From contig NZ_CP109027.1 in NCBI RefSeq assembly GCF_036226885.1, forward strand, positions 6,200,001 to 6,264,000: a stretch of DNA of 64,000 nt. The letters are read 5' to 3'. The translations under genes were made by a program, and so were the position numbers. Source of the DNA: Streptomyces sp. NBC_00663. Its GTDB lineage: Bacteria > Actinomycetota > Actinomycetes > Streptomycetales > Streptomycetaceae. Under the pieces are notes generated by a model that did no database searches, was not told the DNA's origin, and saw only the letters and a list, made by a program, of their open reading frames with translations. Within the stretch, counting starts at the first letter, position 1. Every line of letters begins with the position of its first letter. Shown piece after piece: positions 25,964 to 35,476 of the stretch.

Positions 25964-26164
25964 TCAGTCCTCCCGTCTGCCGCGATTACCGGGCCGTGCG
26001 GCGACCCACGCCCGCACGGTGTCCGCGTACCAGAAGGGCTTGCCGCCCTCCACATGGTCGGGTGGCGGCAGCAGTCCGTGCTTGCGGTACGACCGCACGG
26101 TGTCCGGCTGCACCTTGATGTGCGCGGCGATCTCCTTGTACGACCAGAGCCTTCGGTCGGTCAT
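25964..26164 (-). CDS. Small MerR-like HTH protein
   Basis: A 66-residue DNA-binding protein made of one helix-turn-helix: YKEIAAHIKVQPDTVRSYRKHGLLPPPD, of which the central IAAHIKVQPDTVRSYRKHG is diagnostic, plus GGKPFWYADTVRAWVAARPG. It resembles the MerR/AlpA-like HTH_17 domain. ATG 26164 is preceded by GGAGGTG at six bases. It faces the GPP34 gene across 34 bases and marks the right edge of the RiPP locus. Target unknown. Confidence 0.85.
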   Translation of the reverse strand: MTDRRLWSYKEIAAHIKVQPDTVRSYRKHGLLPPPDHVEGGKPFWYADTVRAWVAARPGNRGRRED

Positions 26165-26492
26165 GAGGTGCACCTCCCTGCGCGCGCCGCGGCGGCGGCC
26201 GGGAACGGCCGTCGGGGGTACCGGGCGCTGCGCTGGCGTCACAAAGCCTGTGTCCCGTGAACGACGGAGAGTGAGCGCAGGTCAGGCCCTGTGCACCGCG
26301 TGTGACGCAAGACCCGCGTAAACGCGACATGTGTGACACGCGGGGTGCGTTCGTGACACGAGTGCAGCAAAGGCGCACGCGGGCGCGTGGGCGCGGCGCG
26401 TTGACAGCCGCTCCGCCGGGAGCTCACACAGGTGGAGCCGACTGCATTCGGCCAACCCCACGGGTCTTGGAAAAATCCGCACTCGGCGTCGA
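26165..26492. other. Intergenic region with repeated TGTGAC motifs
   Basis: No convincing gene is seen in these 328 bases. TTTGTGACG (minus strand, near 26240-26250), GTGTGACGC (26299), TGTGTGACACG (26331) and CGTGACACG (26352) recur within about 120 bases upstream of the MerR-like gene. They may be operator half-sites. Confidence 0.35.
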
Positions 26493-26960
26493 TCAGGTCG
26501 CCGCGAGCACCAGACGCATGGCCTCACCGCTGATCCGGCCACCCGCGACCGGACCCCGCGTGCCGCCCCGCGCGAGCGTGAACTCCCGGGGCGTACACCC
26601 GGTCATCGCCTTGAACTCGCCACTCAGATGGGCCTGGTCGATCGCGGCGGTCTCCGCCTGCCCGCGCCCCGCGTCCAACAGCCGCCGCGCCCGCTGCAAC
26701 CGCAGCACCCGCGCCGCCGCCTTGGGCCCAGTCCGACCTGCTCCCGGAACCGGCTCTCCGGCTGCCGCACACTCCAGCCGACGTCCTCGGCCAGCCGCGC
26801 CACAGGCATCGCCCCACCCGTCCGCACCAACAGGATCGACGGTCCGGTTGACGAGCTCGTACTGCGGCGTCCCGAACAGCGAGAAGGCGGCCCAGGGAGC
26901 GAGCAACACCTCGAAGCCGCACCCCGCGATACGAGATGACAGCGGGACGAAGCCGCAGGT
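26493..26960 (-). pseudogene. Decayed AraC-family transcriptional regulator
   Basis: AraC-family sequence appears in two frames on the minus strand. Near 26840-26930 one frame gives LFGTPQYELVNRTVDPV from the effector domain. Near 26740-26815 a different frame gives MPVARLAEDVGW and ESRFREQVGLG, the first DNA-binding helix. Near 26530-26720 the first frame resumes with DQAHLSGEFKAMTGCTPREF, ending at a stop at 26493. At least two frameshifts and a sizeable deletion between the domains are needed. No start is left. It cannot make a normal regulator. Confidence 0.75.
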
Positions 26961-27013
26961 TCCCCAGGGCCCGCGTCCCGACCGAACACCTGTCACAGGG
27001 CTGTCGTGCAACG

Positions 27014-27060
27014 CCCTCAGGGGCGCGGTGAACTGCGCGACAAGCCACAACGAACCCGCA
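27014..27060. repeat. Dispersed Streptomyces repeat, copy 1 (intergenic)
   Basis: This 47-base element with core CTCAGGGGCGCGG and AACTGCGCGA, ending in CAACGAACCCGCA, matches 40994-41040 at 43 of 47 positions. It lies between the AraC pseudogene and the isomerase gene. I recognise this sequence type as frequent between Streptomyces genes. Confidence 0.85.
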
Positions 27061-27099
27061 CTCGCCGACCCACAGCCCCGGCACCCCACCAGGCGCCCG

Positions 27100-28017
27100 T
27101 CAAGCCCCGCAGCTCCGCAAGAACGCCCGAGTCCGCTGAGCAATAGGCAACGGCTTGTCCGGCTCGCACGGATACATGTCCTGCTCCACGATCGCGAACA
27201 GATCCACGTCCAACTTCTGCGCGGCCTCCAGCACCGGCCCCAACGCCGGCACACCGGACGGCGGTTCACACATCACACCCTGCGCCACCGCGGGCCCGAA
27301 CGGCGTCCCCTTGGCCCGCACGTCGGCGAGGATCTCGGGATCGACCTGCTTCAGGTGCAGGTACCCGATCCGAGAGCCGTACGTCTCGATCAGCTTCACG
27401 CTGTCGCCGCCGCAGTACGCGTAGTGCCCCGTGTCCAGGCACAGCGACACCAGCGACGAGTCCGTCCCGTCCAGGAACCGGACGACGTTGTCCTCGCTGT
27501 CGATGTGCGTGTCGGCGTGCGGGTGGACGACGATCCGCAGCCCGTACTCCTCCCGCACCCGCTCCCCGAGCCGCTCGGTGAGCGACGTGAGGTTGCGCCA
27601 CTGCTCCGGCGTCAGCGTGTCCGACTCCAGCACCTCACCGGTCTTGTCGTCCCGCCAGAAGGACGGGATGACGACGAGGTGCTTCGCGCCCATGGCCTGC
27701 GCCAGCACCGCGTTGTCGGCGACGTGCGCCCAGGTCTTCTCCCAGACGGACTCACCGTGGTGCAGCCCGGTGAAGACGGTGCCGGCGGACACCTTCAGCC
27801 CGCGCCGGCCCACCTCCTCGGTGAGCACTGTGGGATCGGTCGGCAGATACCCGTAAGGGCCAAGCTCGATCCACTCGTAACCGGAGTCGGCGACCTCGTC
27901 GAGGAAGCGCTGCCAGGGGACCTGCTGAGGGTCGTCGGGGAACCACACACCCCAGGAGTCGGGAGCCGACCCGATACGGATGCGGGACAGTGAGGAAGAG
28001 GGTGACAACGACGTCAT
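27100..28017 (-). CDS. Sugar phosphate isomerase/epimerase, probable inosose dehydratase (IolE-like)
   Basis: A 305-residue AP-endonuclease-2-like TIM barrel. It has IRIGSAPDSWGVWFPDD near residue 15, GYEWIELGPYGYLP, metal-ligand regions VVHPHADTHIDS, CLDTGHYAYCGGD and GYLHLKQVDP, and FAIVEQDMYP at the end. The ATG at 28017 is chosen over one at 28044 because a -35 (TTGACA, minus strand 28054-28049) leaves little leader. It is divergent from iolC and lies in an otherwise near-complete inositol catabolic locus, so dehydration of scyllo-inosose is the likely role. Hydroxypyruvate isomerase is an alternative. Confidence 0.8.
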   Translation of the reverse strand: MTSLSPSSSLSRIRIGSAPDSWGVWFPDDPQQVPWQRFLDEVADSGYEWIELGPYGYLPTDPTVLTEEVGRRGLKVSAGTVFTGLHHGESVWEKTWAHVADNAVLAQAMGAKHLVVIPSFWRDDKTGEVLESDTLTPEQWRNLTSLTERLGERVREEYGLRIVVHPHADTHIDSEDNVVRFLDGTDSSLVSLCLDTGHYAYCGGDSVKLIETYGSRIGYLHLKQVDPEILADVRAKGTPFGPAVAQGVMCEPPSGVPALGPVLEAAQKLDVDLFAIVEQDMYPCEPDKPLPIAQRTRAFLRSCGA

Positions 28018-28048
28018 GCCGGTCAGCTTCCGTTCGCGCAGCAAGCGC

Positions 28049-28112
28049 TGTCAAGAGCTAGTCCGAATGTCTGGACAAAACATTGACAGGGCTCCGCATG
28101 GGGGACTAGAAA
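28049..28112. promoter_or_regulatory. Divergent iol promoters around an inverted repeat
   Basis: TTGACA (28083-28088), an 18-base spacer and TAGAAA (28107-28112) make a good promoter for iolC. TGTCAA (28049-28054) is the outward-facing -35 for the IolE-like gene. Between them GTCC and GGAC (28061-28076) form an inverted repeat around GAATGTCT, the likely operator for an inositol-responsive regulator that is not in the window. Confidence 0.7.
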
Positions 28113-28178
28113 GCCGTGGAGAGCCGATACGAAGCCCGGGGCGGGACGCGATGGTCCGACCGGCATGAAGGGAACTCG

Positions 28179-29210
28179 ATGGCGTACGACCTGATCACCA
28201 TGGGGCGGATCGGAGTGGACCTCTATCCGTTGCAGACGGGCGTCCCGCTGCCGCAGGTGTCGTCCTTCGGCAAGTTCCTCGGCGGCTCGGCCACGAACGT
28301 CGCGGTCGCCGCGGCCCGCCTGGGACGGCGGACCGCGGTGATCACCCGCACCGGCGACGACCCCTTCGGCACCTACCTCCACGAGGCCCTGAAGGACTTC
28401 GGGGTGGACGACCGCTGGGTCACCCCGGTGCCCGGCCTGCCCACCCCGGTCGTCTTCTGCGAGATCTTCCCGCCGGACGACTTCCCGCTGTACTTCTACC
28501 GGCAGCCCAAGGCCCCCGACCTGGAGATCGACGCCCACGAGCTGGACCTCGACGCCATCCGCGAGGCCCGCGTCTTCTGGGTCACCGGTACCGGCCTGAG
28601 CGAGGAGCCCAGCCGTACGGCGACCCTCGCGGCCCTCGCCCACCGGGCCAAGGCCGGCCTCACGGTCTTCGACCTCGACTGGCGCCCCATGTTCTGGAGC
28701 GACCCGGACGCGGCCCGCCCCTTCTACGCCGAGGCCCTCAAGCACACCACCGTCGCCGTCGGGAACCTCGACGAGGTCGAGGTCGCCACCGGTGTCCGCG
28801 AGCCCCGCGCGGCCGCCGAGGCGCTGCTGGACGCCGGGGTCGAGATCGCCGTCGTCAAGCAGGGCCCCAAGGGCGTCCTGGCCGTCGACCGGAACGGGAA
28901 CTCCGCCGAGGTCCCGCCCCTGCCCGTCGACGTCCTCAACGGGCTCGGCGCCGGAGACGCCTTCGGCGGCTCCCTCTGCCACGGCCTCCTCGAAGGCTGG
29001 GACCTGGAGAAGATCATGCGGCACGCCAACGCGGCCGGCGCCATCGTCGCCTCCCGTCTGGAGTGCAGCTCGGCGATGCCGACACCGGACGAGATCGAAG
29101 CCGCGATCGCCGAGGGAGCCGTGCGGCCGACCGCCGCCGGAACCGCCGAAACCGCGAACCCGAGCACCGCCGGAGCCGCGAACCCCACCGCCGCGGAGGC
29201 CGCCAAGTGA
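28179..29210 (+). CDS. iolC: 5-dehydro-2-deoxygluconokinase (IolC)
   Basis: A 343-residue PfkB-family kinase phosphorylating 2-deoxy-5-keto-gluconate in myo-inositol breakdown. The N-terminal GRIGVDLYPLQTGVPLPQV and FGKFLGGSATNVAVAAARLG are characteristic of IolC. The ATP/anion-hole motif is NGLGAGDAFGGSL (Asp base near residue 264). The final 25 residues are an Ala/Thr/Asn tail of simple composition, not expected in the core enzyme. Start ATG 28179 has AAGGGA upstream. It is the first gene of the plus-strand iol operon. Confidence 0.94.
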   Translation: MAYDLITMGRIGVDLYPLQTGVPLPQVSSFGKFLGGSATNVAVAAARLGRRTAVITRTGDDPFGTYLHEALKDFGVDDRWVTPVPGLPTPVVFCEIFPPDDFPLYFYRQPKAPDLEIDAHELDLDAIREARVFWVTGTGLSEEPSRTATLAALAHRAKAGLTVFDLDWRPMFWSDPDAARPFYAEALKHTTVAVGNLDEVEVATGVREPRAAAEALLDAGVEIAVVKQGPKGVLAVDRNGNSAEVPPLPVDVLNGLGAGDAFGGSLCHGLLEGWDLEKIMRHANAAGAIVASRLECSSAMPTPDEIEAAIAEGAVRPTAAGTAETANPSTAGAANPTAAEAAK

Positions 29211-30088
29211 GCGTCGACATCGCGGAACTCGTCCGCATCCGCAGCCGTCACCCCGAGGCGATCGCGGAGGCCGCCGCCCGGCGCGCCCGGCGCCCGCTGC
29301 TCGGCGACAGCGACCGCCTCATGATCGTCGCCGCCGACCACCCCGCCCGGGGCGCGCTCGGCGTCGGCGGCAATCCGAAGGCCATGGCCAACCGCGCCGA
29401 CCTGCTCGAACGCCTCTGCCTCGCACTCTCCCGCCCCGGTGTCGACGGTGTCCTCGCGACCGCCGACATCCTCGACGACCTGCTGCTGCTCGGCGCGCTC
29501 GACGGCAAGGTCGTCATGGGCTCGATGAACCGCGGCGGCCTCCAGGGCGCCCGCTTCGAACTCGACGACCGCTTCACCGGCCACCGCGCCGAGGACATCG
29601 AGCGGCTCGGCTTCGACGCGGGCAAGCTGCTCCTGCGGATCGACTACGACGACCCGGGCTCCCTCACCACCATGGAGTCCACCGCCCGCGCCATCGACGA
29701 CATGGCCGCGCGCCGACTCCCGGTCTTCGTCGAGCCGTTCATCAGCGGCCGCACGGACGAGGGCAAGGTGAAGAACGACCTCTCCGCCGAGGCCGTCACC
29801 CGCTCCATCGCCATCGCCTCGGGCCTGGGCGGCAGTTCGGCCTACACCTGGCTGAAGGTGCCGGTCACCGAGAACCCCGACGACATGGCCGAGGTCATGG
29901 CCACCTCCACGCTCCCCGCCGTCCTGCTGGGCGGCGAGGTCGGTGACGACCAGGACGGGGCGTACGAGAAGTGGCGGGGCGCACTCCAACTCCCCACCGT
30001 GCGCGGACTCGTGGTCGGACGCTCGCTGCTCTACCCGGCGGACGGGGACGTGGCCGCCGCCGTGGACACCGCCGTAGGACTGCTGTGA
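29207..30088 (+). CDS. Aldolase-like TIM-barrel protein of the iol operon (IolJ-equivalent)
   Basis: A 293-residue DeoC/LacD-like barrel found in actinobacterial inositol clusters. It contains LMIVAADHPARGALGVGG near residue 44, a Lys-bearing LLRIDYDDP (Lys just before it), and PVFVEPFISGR. The GTG start overlaps the iolC stop (GTGA). It probably cleaves 2-deoxy-5-keto-gluconate-6-phosphate to DHAP and malonate semialdehyde, the step done by IolJ in Bacillus. The reaction is assigned from context. Confidence 0.82.
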   Translation: MSVDIAELVRIRSRHPEAIAEAAARRARRPLLGDSDRLMIVAADHPARGALGVGGNPKAMANRADLLERLCLALSRPGVDGVLATADILDDLLLLGALDGKVVMGSMNRGGLQGARFELDDRFTGHRAEDIERLGFDAGKLLLRIDYDDPGSLTTMESTARAIDDMAARRLPVFVEPFISGRTDEGKVKNDLSAEAVTRSIAIASGLGGSSAYTWLKVPVTENPDDMAEVMATSTLPAVLLGGEVGDDQDGAYEKWRGALQLPTVRGLVVGRSLLYPADGDVAAAVDTAVGLL

Positions 30089-30095
30089 GGGCCGC

Positions 30096-30908
30096 ATGAG
30101 TAACGATCTCCACATCCCCAAGGGTTCCTCCACCAACGCCCTGTACACAGTGGACATCGACCCGAAGCGGGCCGGTTGGACGCACTCCAGTCTGCGGATC
30201 GTCGCGCTGGAACCCGGTGGCACGCACACCTTCGCCACCGGTGGCAGTGAGTGGATCGTGCTTCCGCTGGAAGGCGGATGTACCGTACAAACAGAAGAAA
30301 ACGAGTTCCAACTCCTGGGCAGGGAAAGCGTGTTCGCGTCGGTCTCCGACTTCGCGTACGTGCCCCGCGACGCCCGGGCAACGATCGCCTCCGGCGCGGG
30401 AGGCCGCTTCGCCCTGGCAGGAGCGAAGTGCGAGCGACGACTCCCCGCCCGCTACGGCCCCGCGCCGGAGGTCCCCACCGAGGAACGCGGCAGCGGCAAC
30501 CGGCTGCGCCACGTCCGCAACTTCGCCTCCGCCGACGCCTTCGACTGCGACAAGCTGATCGCCGTCGAGGTCATCACCCCCGGCGGCAACTGGTCCTCGT
30601 ACCCGCCCCACAAGCACGACGAGCACCGGCCGGGCGTGGAAGCGGAGTTGGAGGAGATCTACTACTTCGAGATCGACGGCCCGAACGGTTTCGGCTATCA
30701 GCGCGTATCCCCTTCCCGTGAGGGCGGATCGGACGTCCTCGCGGAGGTCCGCTCCGGTGACGCCGTCCTCGTCCCCGACGGATGGCACGGCCCGTCGATC
30801 GCCCAGCCCGACCACGACATGTACTACCTGAACGTCATGGCGGGACCGGGGGAGACGCGGGAGTGGCGGATCTGCTTCCACCCGGACCACACGGAGGGTT
30901 ACCGATGA
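30096..30908 (+). CDS. iolB: 5-deoxy-glucuronate isomerase (IolB)
   Basis: A 270-residue bicupin enzyme that isomerises 5-deoxy-glucuronate to 2-deoxy-5-keto-gluconate. The metal-binding segment is SSYPPHKHDEHRPGVEAELEE with Glu and His ligands (about 169-190), followed by EIYYFEIDGPNGFGYQRV and VPDGWHGPS near 230. It begins seven bases after the aldolase-like gene, and its stop overlaps the iolD start (ATGA). Confidence 0.95.
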   Translation: MSNDLHIPKGSSTNALYTVDIDPKRAGWTHSSLRIVALEPGGTHTFATGGSEWIVLPLEGGCTVQTEENEFQLLGRESVFASVSDFAYVPRDARATIASGAGGRFALAGAKCERRLPARYGPAPEVPTEERGSGNRLRHVRNFASADAFDCDKLIAVEVITPGGNWSSYPPHKHDEHRPGVEAELEEIYYFEIDGPNGFGYQRVSPSREGGSDVLAEVRSGDAVLVPDGWHGPSIAQPDHDMYYLNVMAGPGETREWRICFHPDHTEGYR

Positions 30909-32791
30909 CTCCGACCACGACCCGGCTGACCGTCGCCCAGGCGCTCGTCCGCTTCCTCGCCGCCCAGTACACCGAACGCGACGGCGTACGGCAGCGGTTG
31001 ATCTCCGCGACCTGGGGCATCTTCGGCCACGGCAACGTGGCCGGGCTCGGCCAGGCGCTCGTCGAGTACGCCGACGACATGCCGTACCACCAGGGCCGCA
31101 ACGAGCAGTCGATGGTGCACGCGGCCGTCGGCTACGCGAGGCAGTCCAACCGCCTCTCCACCCACGCCGTCACGACCTCCATCGGCCCCGGCGCGACCAA
31201 CCTGGTCACCGGCGCCGCGCTCGCCACGATCAACCACCTCCCGGTCCTGCTCCTCCCCGGCGACACCTTCGCCACCCGCCCCGCCGACCCGGTCCTCCAG
31301 CAGCTGGAGGTCCCCTACGCGGGCGACCTCAGCGTCAACGACTGTCTGCGCCCGGTGTCGAGGTACTTCGACCGGGTGACGCGCCCGGAGGCCCTGATCC
31401 CGGCCGCCCTCCAGGCCATGCGGGTCCTCACCGACCCGGTGGAGACGGGCGCCGTGACGCTCGCGCTTCCGCAGGACGTCCAGGCCGAGGCGTACGACTG
31501 GCCTCAGGAGTTCTTCGCCGAGCGCACCTGGGTCGTACGACGTCCTGGCGCCGACCCCACCGAACTCGCCGAAGCGGTCCGGGCGATCAGGTCGGCCCGC
31601 CGCCCGATGGTCGTCGCGGGCGGCGGAGTGCACCACAGCCGTGCCGAGGAGGCCCTCGCCGAGTTCGCCGGGGCGACCGGCGTCCCCGTCGCCTCCACCC
31701 AGGCCGGCAAGGGCTCGCTGCGCCACGACCACCCCCAGGACGTCGGCGGCGTCGGCCACACCGGCACCGCCACCGCCAACGAACTCGCCCGCCAGGCCGA
31801 CCTGGTGATCGGTGTCGGCACCCGCTACACCGACTTCACCACCGCCTCCGGGACCCTGTTCGAGGCGCCCGGAGTCCGCTTCCTCAACCTCAACATCGCG
31901 CCCTTCGACGGCCACAAGCTCGGCGGCCTGCCGCTCGTCGCGGACGCCCGCAGCGGCCTCGCGGAGCTGACCGAGGCCCTCCAGCTGCACGGGCACAGGG
32001 TCGCCGACGCGTACGTCACCGAGTACACCGAGGACAAGCAGCGCTGGGAGCACCGCGTCGACGCCTGCTACGAGTCCGACGAGATAGACGTGCGCCCCAC
32101 CCAGCCGCAGGTCCTCGGGGCCCTGGACGCGCTGGTGGACGAGAGCGACATCATCATCAACGCGGCCGGCTCCCTCCCCGGCGACCTCCACAAGCTGTGG
32201 CGGGCCCGGTCCCGGGACCAGTACCACCTGGAGTACGGCTACTCCTGCATGGGGTACGAGATCCCGGCCGCGATCGGCGTGAAGATGGCCGCCCCCGAGC
32301 GCAACGTCTGGGCGCTCGTCGGCGACGGGACCTACCTCATGATGCCGACCGAGATCGTGACCGCCGTCCAGGAGGGCGTCGCGATCAAGATGCTGCTCAT
32401 CCAGAACCACGGGTACGCCTCGATCGGCGGCCTGTCGGAGTCGGTGGGCGGCGAACGGTTTGGCACCGCGTACCGGTACCAGTCGGACGACGGTACCTAC
32501 ACCGGGGCCCCGCTCCCGGTGGACCTGGCCGCCAACGCGGCCAGCCTGGGGATGCGCGTCCTGCGCGCGAAGACCGTGGGTGACCTGCGCGAGGCCCTCG
32601 CTCAGGCACGCGCGGCGGACACTCCCACATGTGTCTACGTCGAGACCGAAACGGCAGACACAGTGTCGGGCGCGCCTCCGGCGCAAGCCTGGTGGGATGT
32701 ACCTGTGGCCGAGACCGCGACCCGACCGTCGGCGGTCAAGGCACGAGAGCTGTACGACCGGCACGTCTCTACCCGACGCCGCCATCTGTGA
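30905..32791 (+). CDS. iolD: 3D-trihydroxycyclohexane-1,2-dione hydrolase (IolD)
   Basis: A 628-residue ThDP-dependent enzyme opening the inositol-derived ring to 5-deoxy-glucuronate. The pyrimidine-binding domain has QGRNEQSMVHAAVGYARQ with the conserved Glu (near 65). The central domain is acetolactate-synthase-like. The pyrophosphate/Mg site is ALVGDGTYLMMPTEI followed by LLIQNHGYASIGG. Length matches the family. ATG 30905 overlaps the iolB stop. Confidence 0.95.
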   Translation: MTPTTTRLTVAQALVRFLAAQYTERDGVRQRLISATWGIFGHGNVAGLGQALVEYADDMPYHQGRNEQSMVHAAVGYARQSNRLSTHAVTTSIGPGATNLVTGAALATINHLPVLLLPGDTFATRPADPVLQQLEVPYAGDLSVNDCLRPVSRYFDRVTRPEALIPAALQAMRVLTDPVETGAVTLALPQDVQAEAYDWPQEFFAERTWVVRRPGADPTELAEAVRAIRSARRPMVVAGGGVHHSRAEEALAEFAGATGVPVASTQAGKGSLRHDHPQDVGGVGHTGTATANELARQADLVIGVGTRYTDFTTASGTLFEAPGVRFLNLNIAPFDGHKLGGLPLVADARSGLAELTEALQLHGHRVADAYVTEYTEDKQRWEHRVDACYESDEIDVRPTQPQVLGALDALVDESDIIINAAGSLPGDLHKLWRARSRDQYHLEYGYSCMGYEIPAAIGVKMAAPERNVWALVGDGTYLMMPTEIVTAVQEGVAIKMLLIQNHGYASIGGLSESVGGERFGTAYRYQSDDGTYTGAPLPVDLAANAASLGMRVLRAKTVGDLREALAQARAADTPTCVYVETETADTVSGAPPAQAWWDVPVAETATRPSAVKARELYDRHVSTRRRHL

Positions 32792-32805
32792 AGGAGCAAC
32801 TGGGC

Positions 32806-34308
<1,503 letters not shown>

Positions 34309-34314
34309 GTGGGC

Positions 34315-34354
34315 ACTGAGCCCGGGCACCCTTTTCGGGGTGCCCGGGCTCAGT
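34315..34354. terminator. Strong bidirectional terminator
   Basis: ACTGAGCCCGGGCACCC (34315-34331) pairs perfectly over 17 bases with 34338-34354 around the loop TTTTCG. It lies between the convergent mmsA and lipoprotein genes, six bases from each, and should stop transcription from both sides. Confidence 0.9.
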
Positions 34355-34359
34355 CATGC

Positions 34360-35190
34360 CTATGACTGCTGACTGTCCTTGAGCATCTGGGTCATGTCGG
34401 CGGTCTGCGCGGCCGGCGGGGCCTTGATCGTGGCCGTGGCTCCGAACTCGTTGAAGTCCATGGTGACCTTGACCTTGCCCATGTCCTGTTTCAGCCGGAC
34501 GGGCAGATCCTTCTCGCCCAGCCAGACGTCCATGGTGATGGAGCTGATGCTGCCGGTCATGTCGTTCAGCAGCGAGCCCTCTTCGTTCGCGTTCTGGAGC
34601 ACGCCTACGCGCGAGGCGTCGATCACGGCCCGGTAGTGGGTCGCCTTCTGGCCGTTCACGCTCTCCGTGCCGAGATCGTCGACATCCTTCGCGTACCTGA
34701 GGCTCTTCAGGGACTCGGCCGGGTTGGAGCCCCCGCCGTTGCTCAACGACGCCATACCGCTCTCCCCGACCAGGGCGGAGGCGTTGACGGACATCCACTC
34801 CTTGCCCTTGAGCGGCCCCGAAACCTGCGGGTCGACGTCGTAGTAGTAGACGCCGCCGACGAACAGGGCGCGGATCGTCGGGTCGTCCTGCACCGACTGC
34901 ATCTGCGAGGCGGCGGTGTCCATCTCGACGTCGTACGCCAGGCCGTCGCCCCACGAGTACGTCCCGTCCATGGCGATCGGCGTGCCGGTGCCCAGGTCGG
35001 TCGTCATCTTCACCTCGGCCGACCCGAGCTTCTCGGTCCGGTCGGTGGCACGGCTGAGCGCCGCCATGATCGCGTCGGTCTTGTCGACCGCCTCGGCCGC
35101 CTGCTTGACGGAGTCCGCGCCGCACGCCGACGTCGCCACCAATGCCGCCGCCGTGAACCCCACCCAGGCAGCGGTGTGCTTCAGCTTCAT
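34360..35190 (-). CDS. LppX/LprG-like secreted lipoprotein
   Basis: A 276-residue exported lipoprotein. The signal peptide (MKLKHTAAW start, hydrophobic 9-22) ends in VATSAC with the lipidated Cys near residue 24. The rest resembles LolA/LppX/LprG-type beta-rich proteins of actinobacteria, with repeated strands such as AEVKMTTDLG, MDGTYSWGDGLAYDVEMD and SITMDVWLGEKDLPVRLKQD. Such proteins bind lipids or act in envelope sensing. Function here is unknown. The ATG at 35190 is chosen because the signal peptide starts there. Confidence 0.85.
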   Translation of the reverse strand: MKLKHTAAWVGFTAAALVATSACGADSVKQAAEAVDKTDAIMAALSRATDRTEKLGSAEVKMTTDLGTGTPIAMDGTYSWGDGLAYDVEMDTAASQMQSVQDDPTIRALFVGGVYYYDVDPQVSGPLKGKEWMSVNASALVGESGMASLSNGGGSNPAESLKSLRYAKDVDDLGTESVNGQKATHYRAVIDASRVGVLQNANEEGSLLNDMTGSISSITMDVWLGEKDLPVRLKQDMGKVKVTMDFNEFGATATIKAPPAAQTADMTQMLKDSQQS

Positions 35191-35476
35191 CTGGCCCCAC
35201 CCATAGCTGTGTCTTACGTCTGTGTGTTCTGTGAACGAAAACTCTAGCGGGACACACTGACACGTCCGTATGCCGGACGTCGGCAGTTTTTTCGCCCCCT
35301 TCGCTGCGGTTCCCGCACCCGGCAAGGAAACGGAATCCCCGGCCTTAATTCGCTGAATGCGTGATCAGACACCGTCCTGATCTACGGATTCCGCACAAAG
35401 GAACCCATTGACGTAATGGTTTCCGTCGGGATTCCATGCAGCGCAATCTGCTGCACGAGTCGATCGGAACCGCCGC
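35191..35476. other. Divergent intergenic region
   Basis: This lies between the lipoprotein and permease genes. ACGTCCG (35262-35268) and CGGACGT (35274-35280) form a 7-bp hairpin followed six bases later by six T residues (35287-35292). That resembles a small terminator on the plus strand, although no plus-strand gene precedes it. The sequence is AT-rich for this genome and presumably holds both promoters. Confidence 0.4.
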
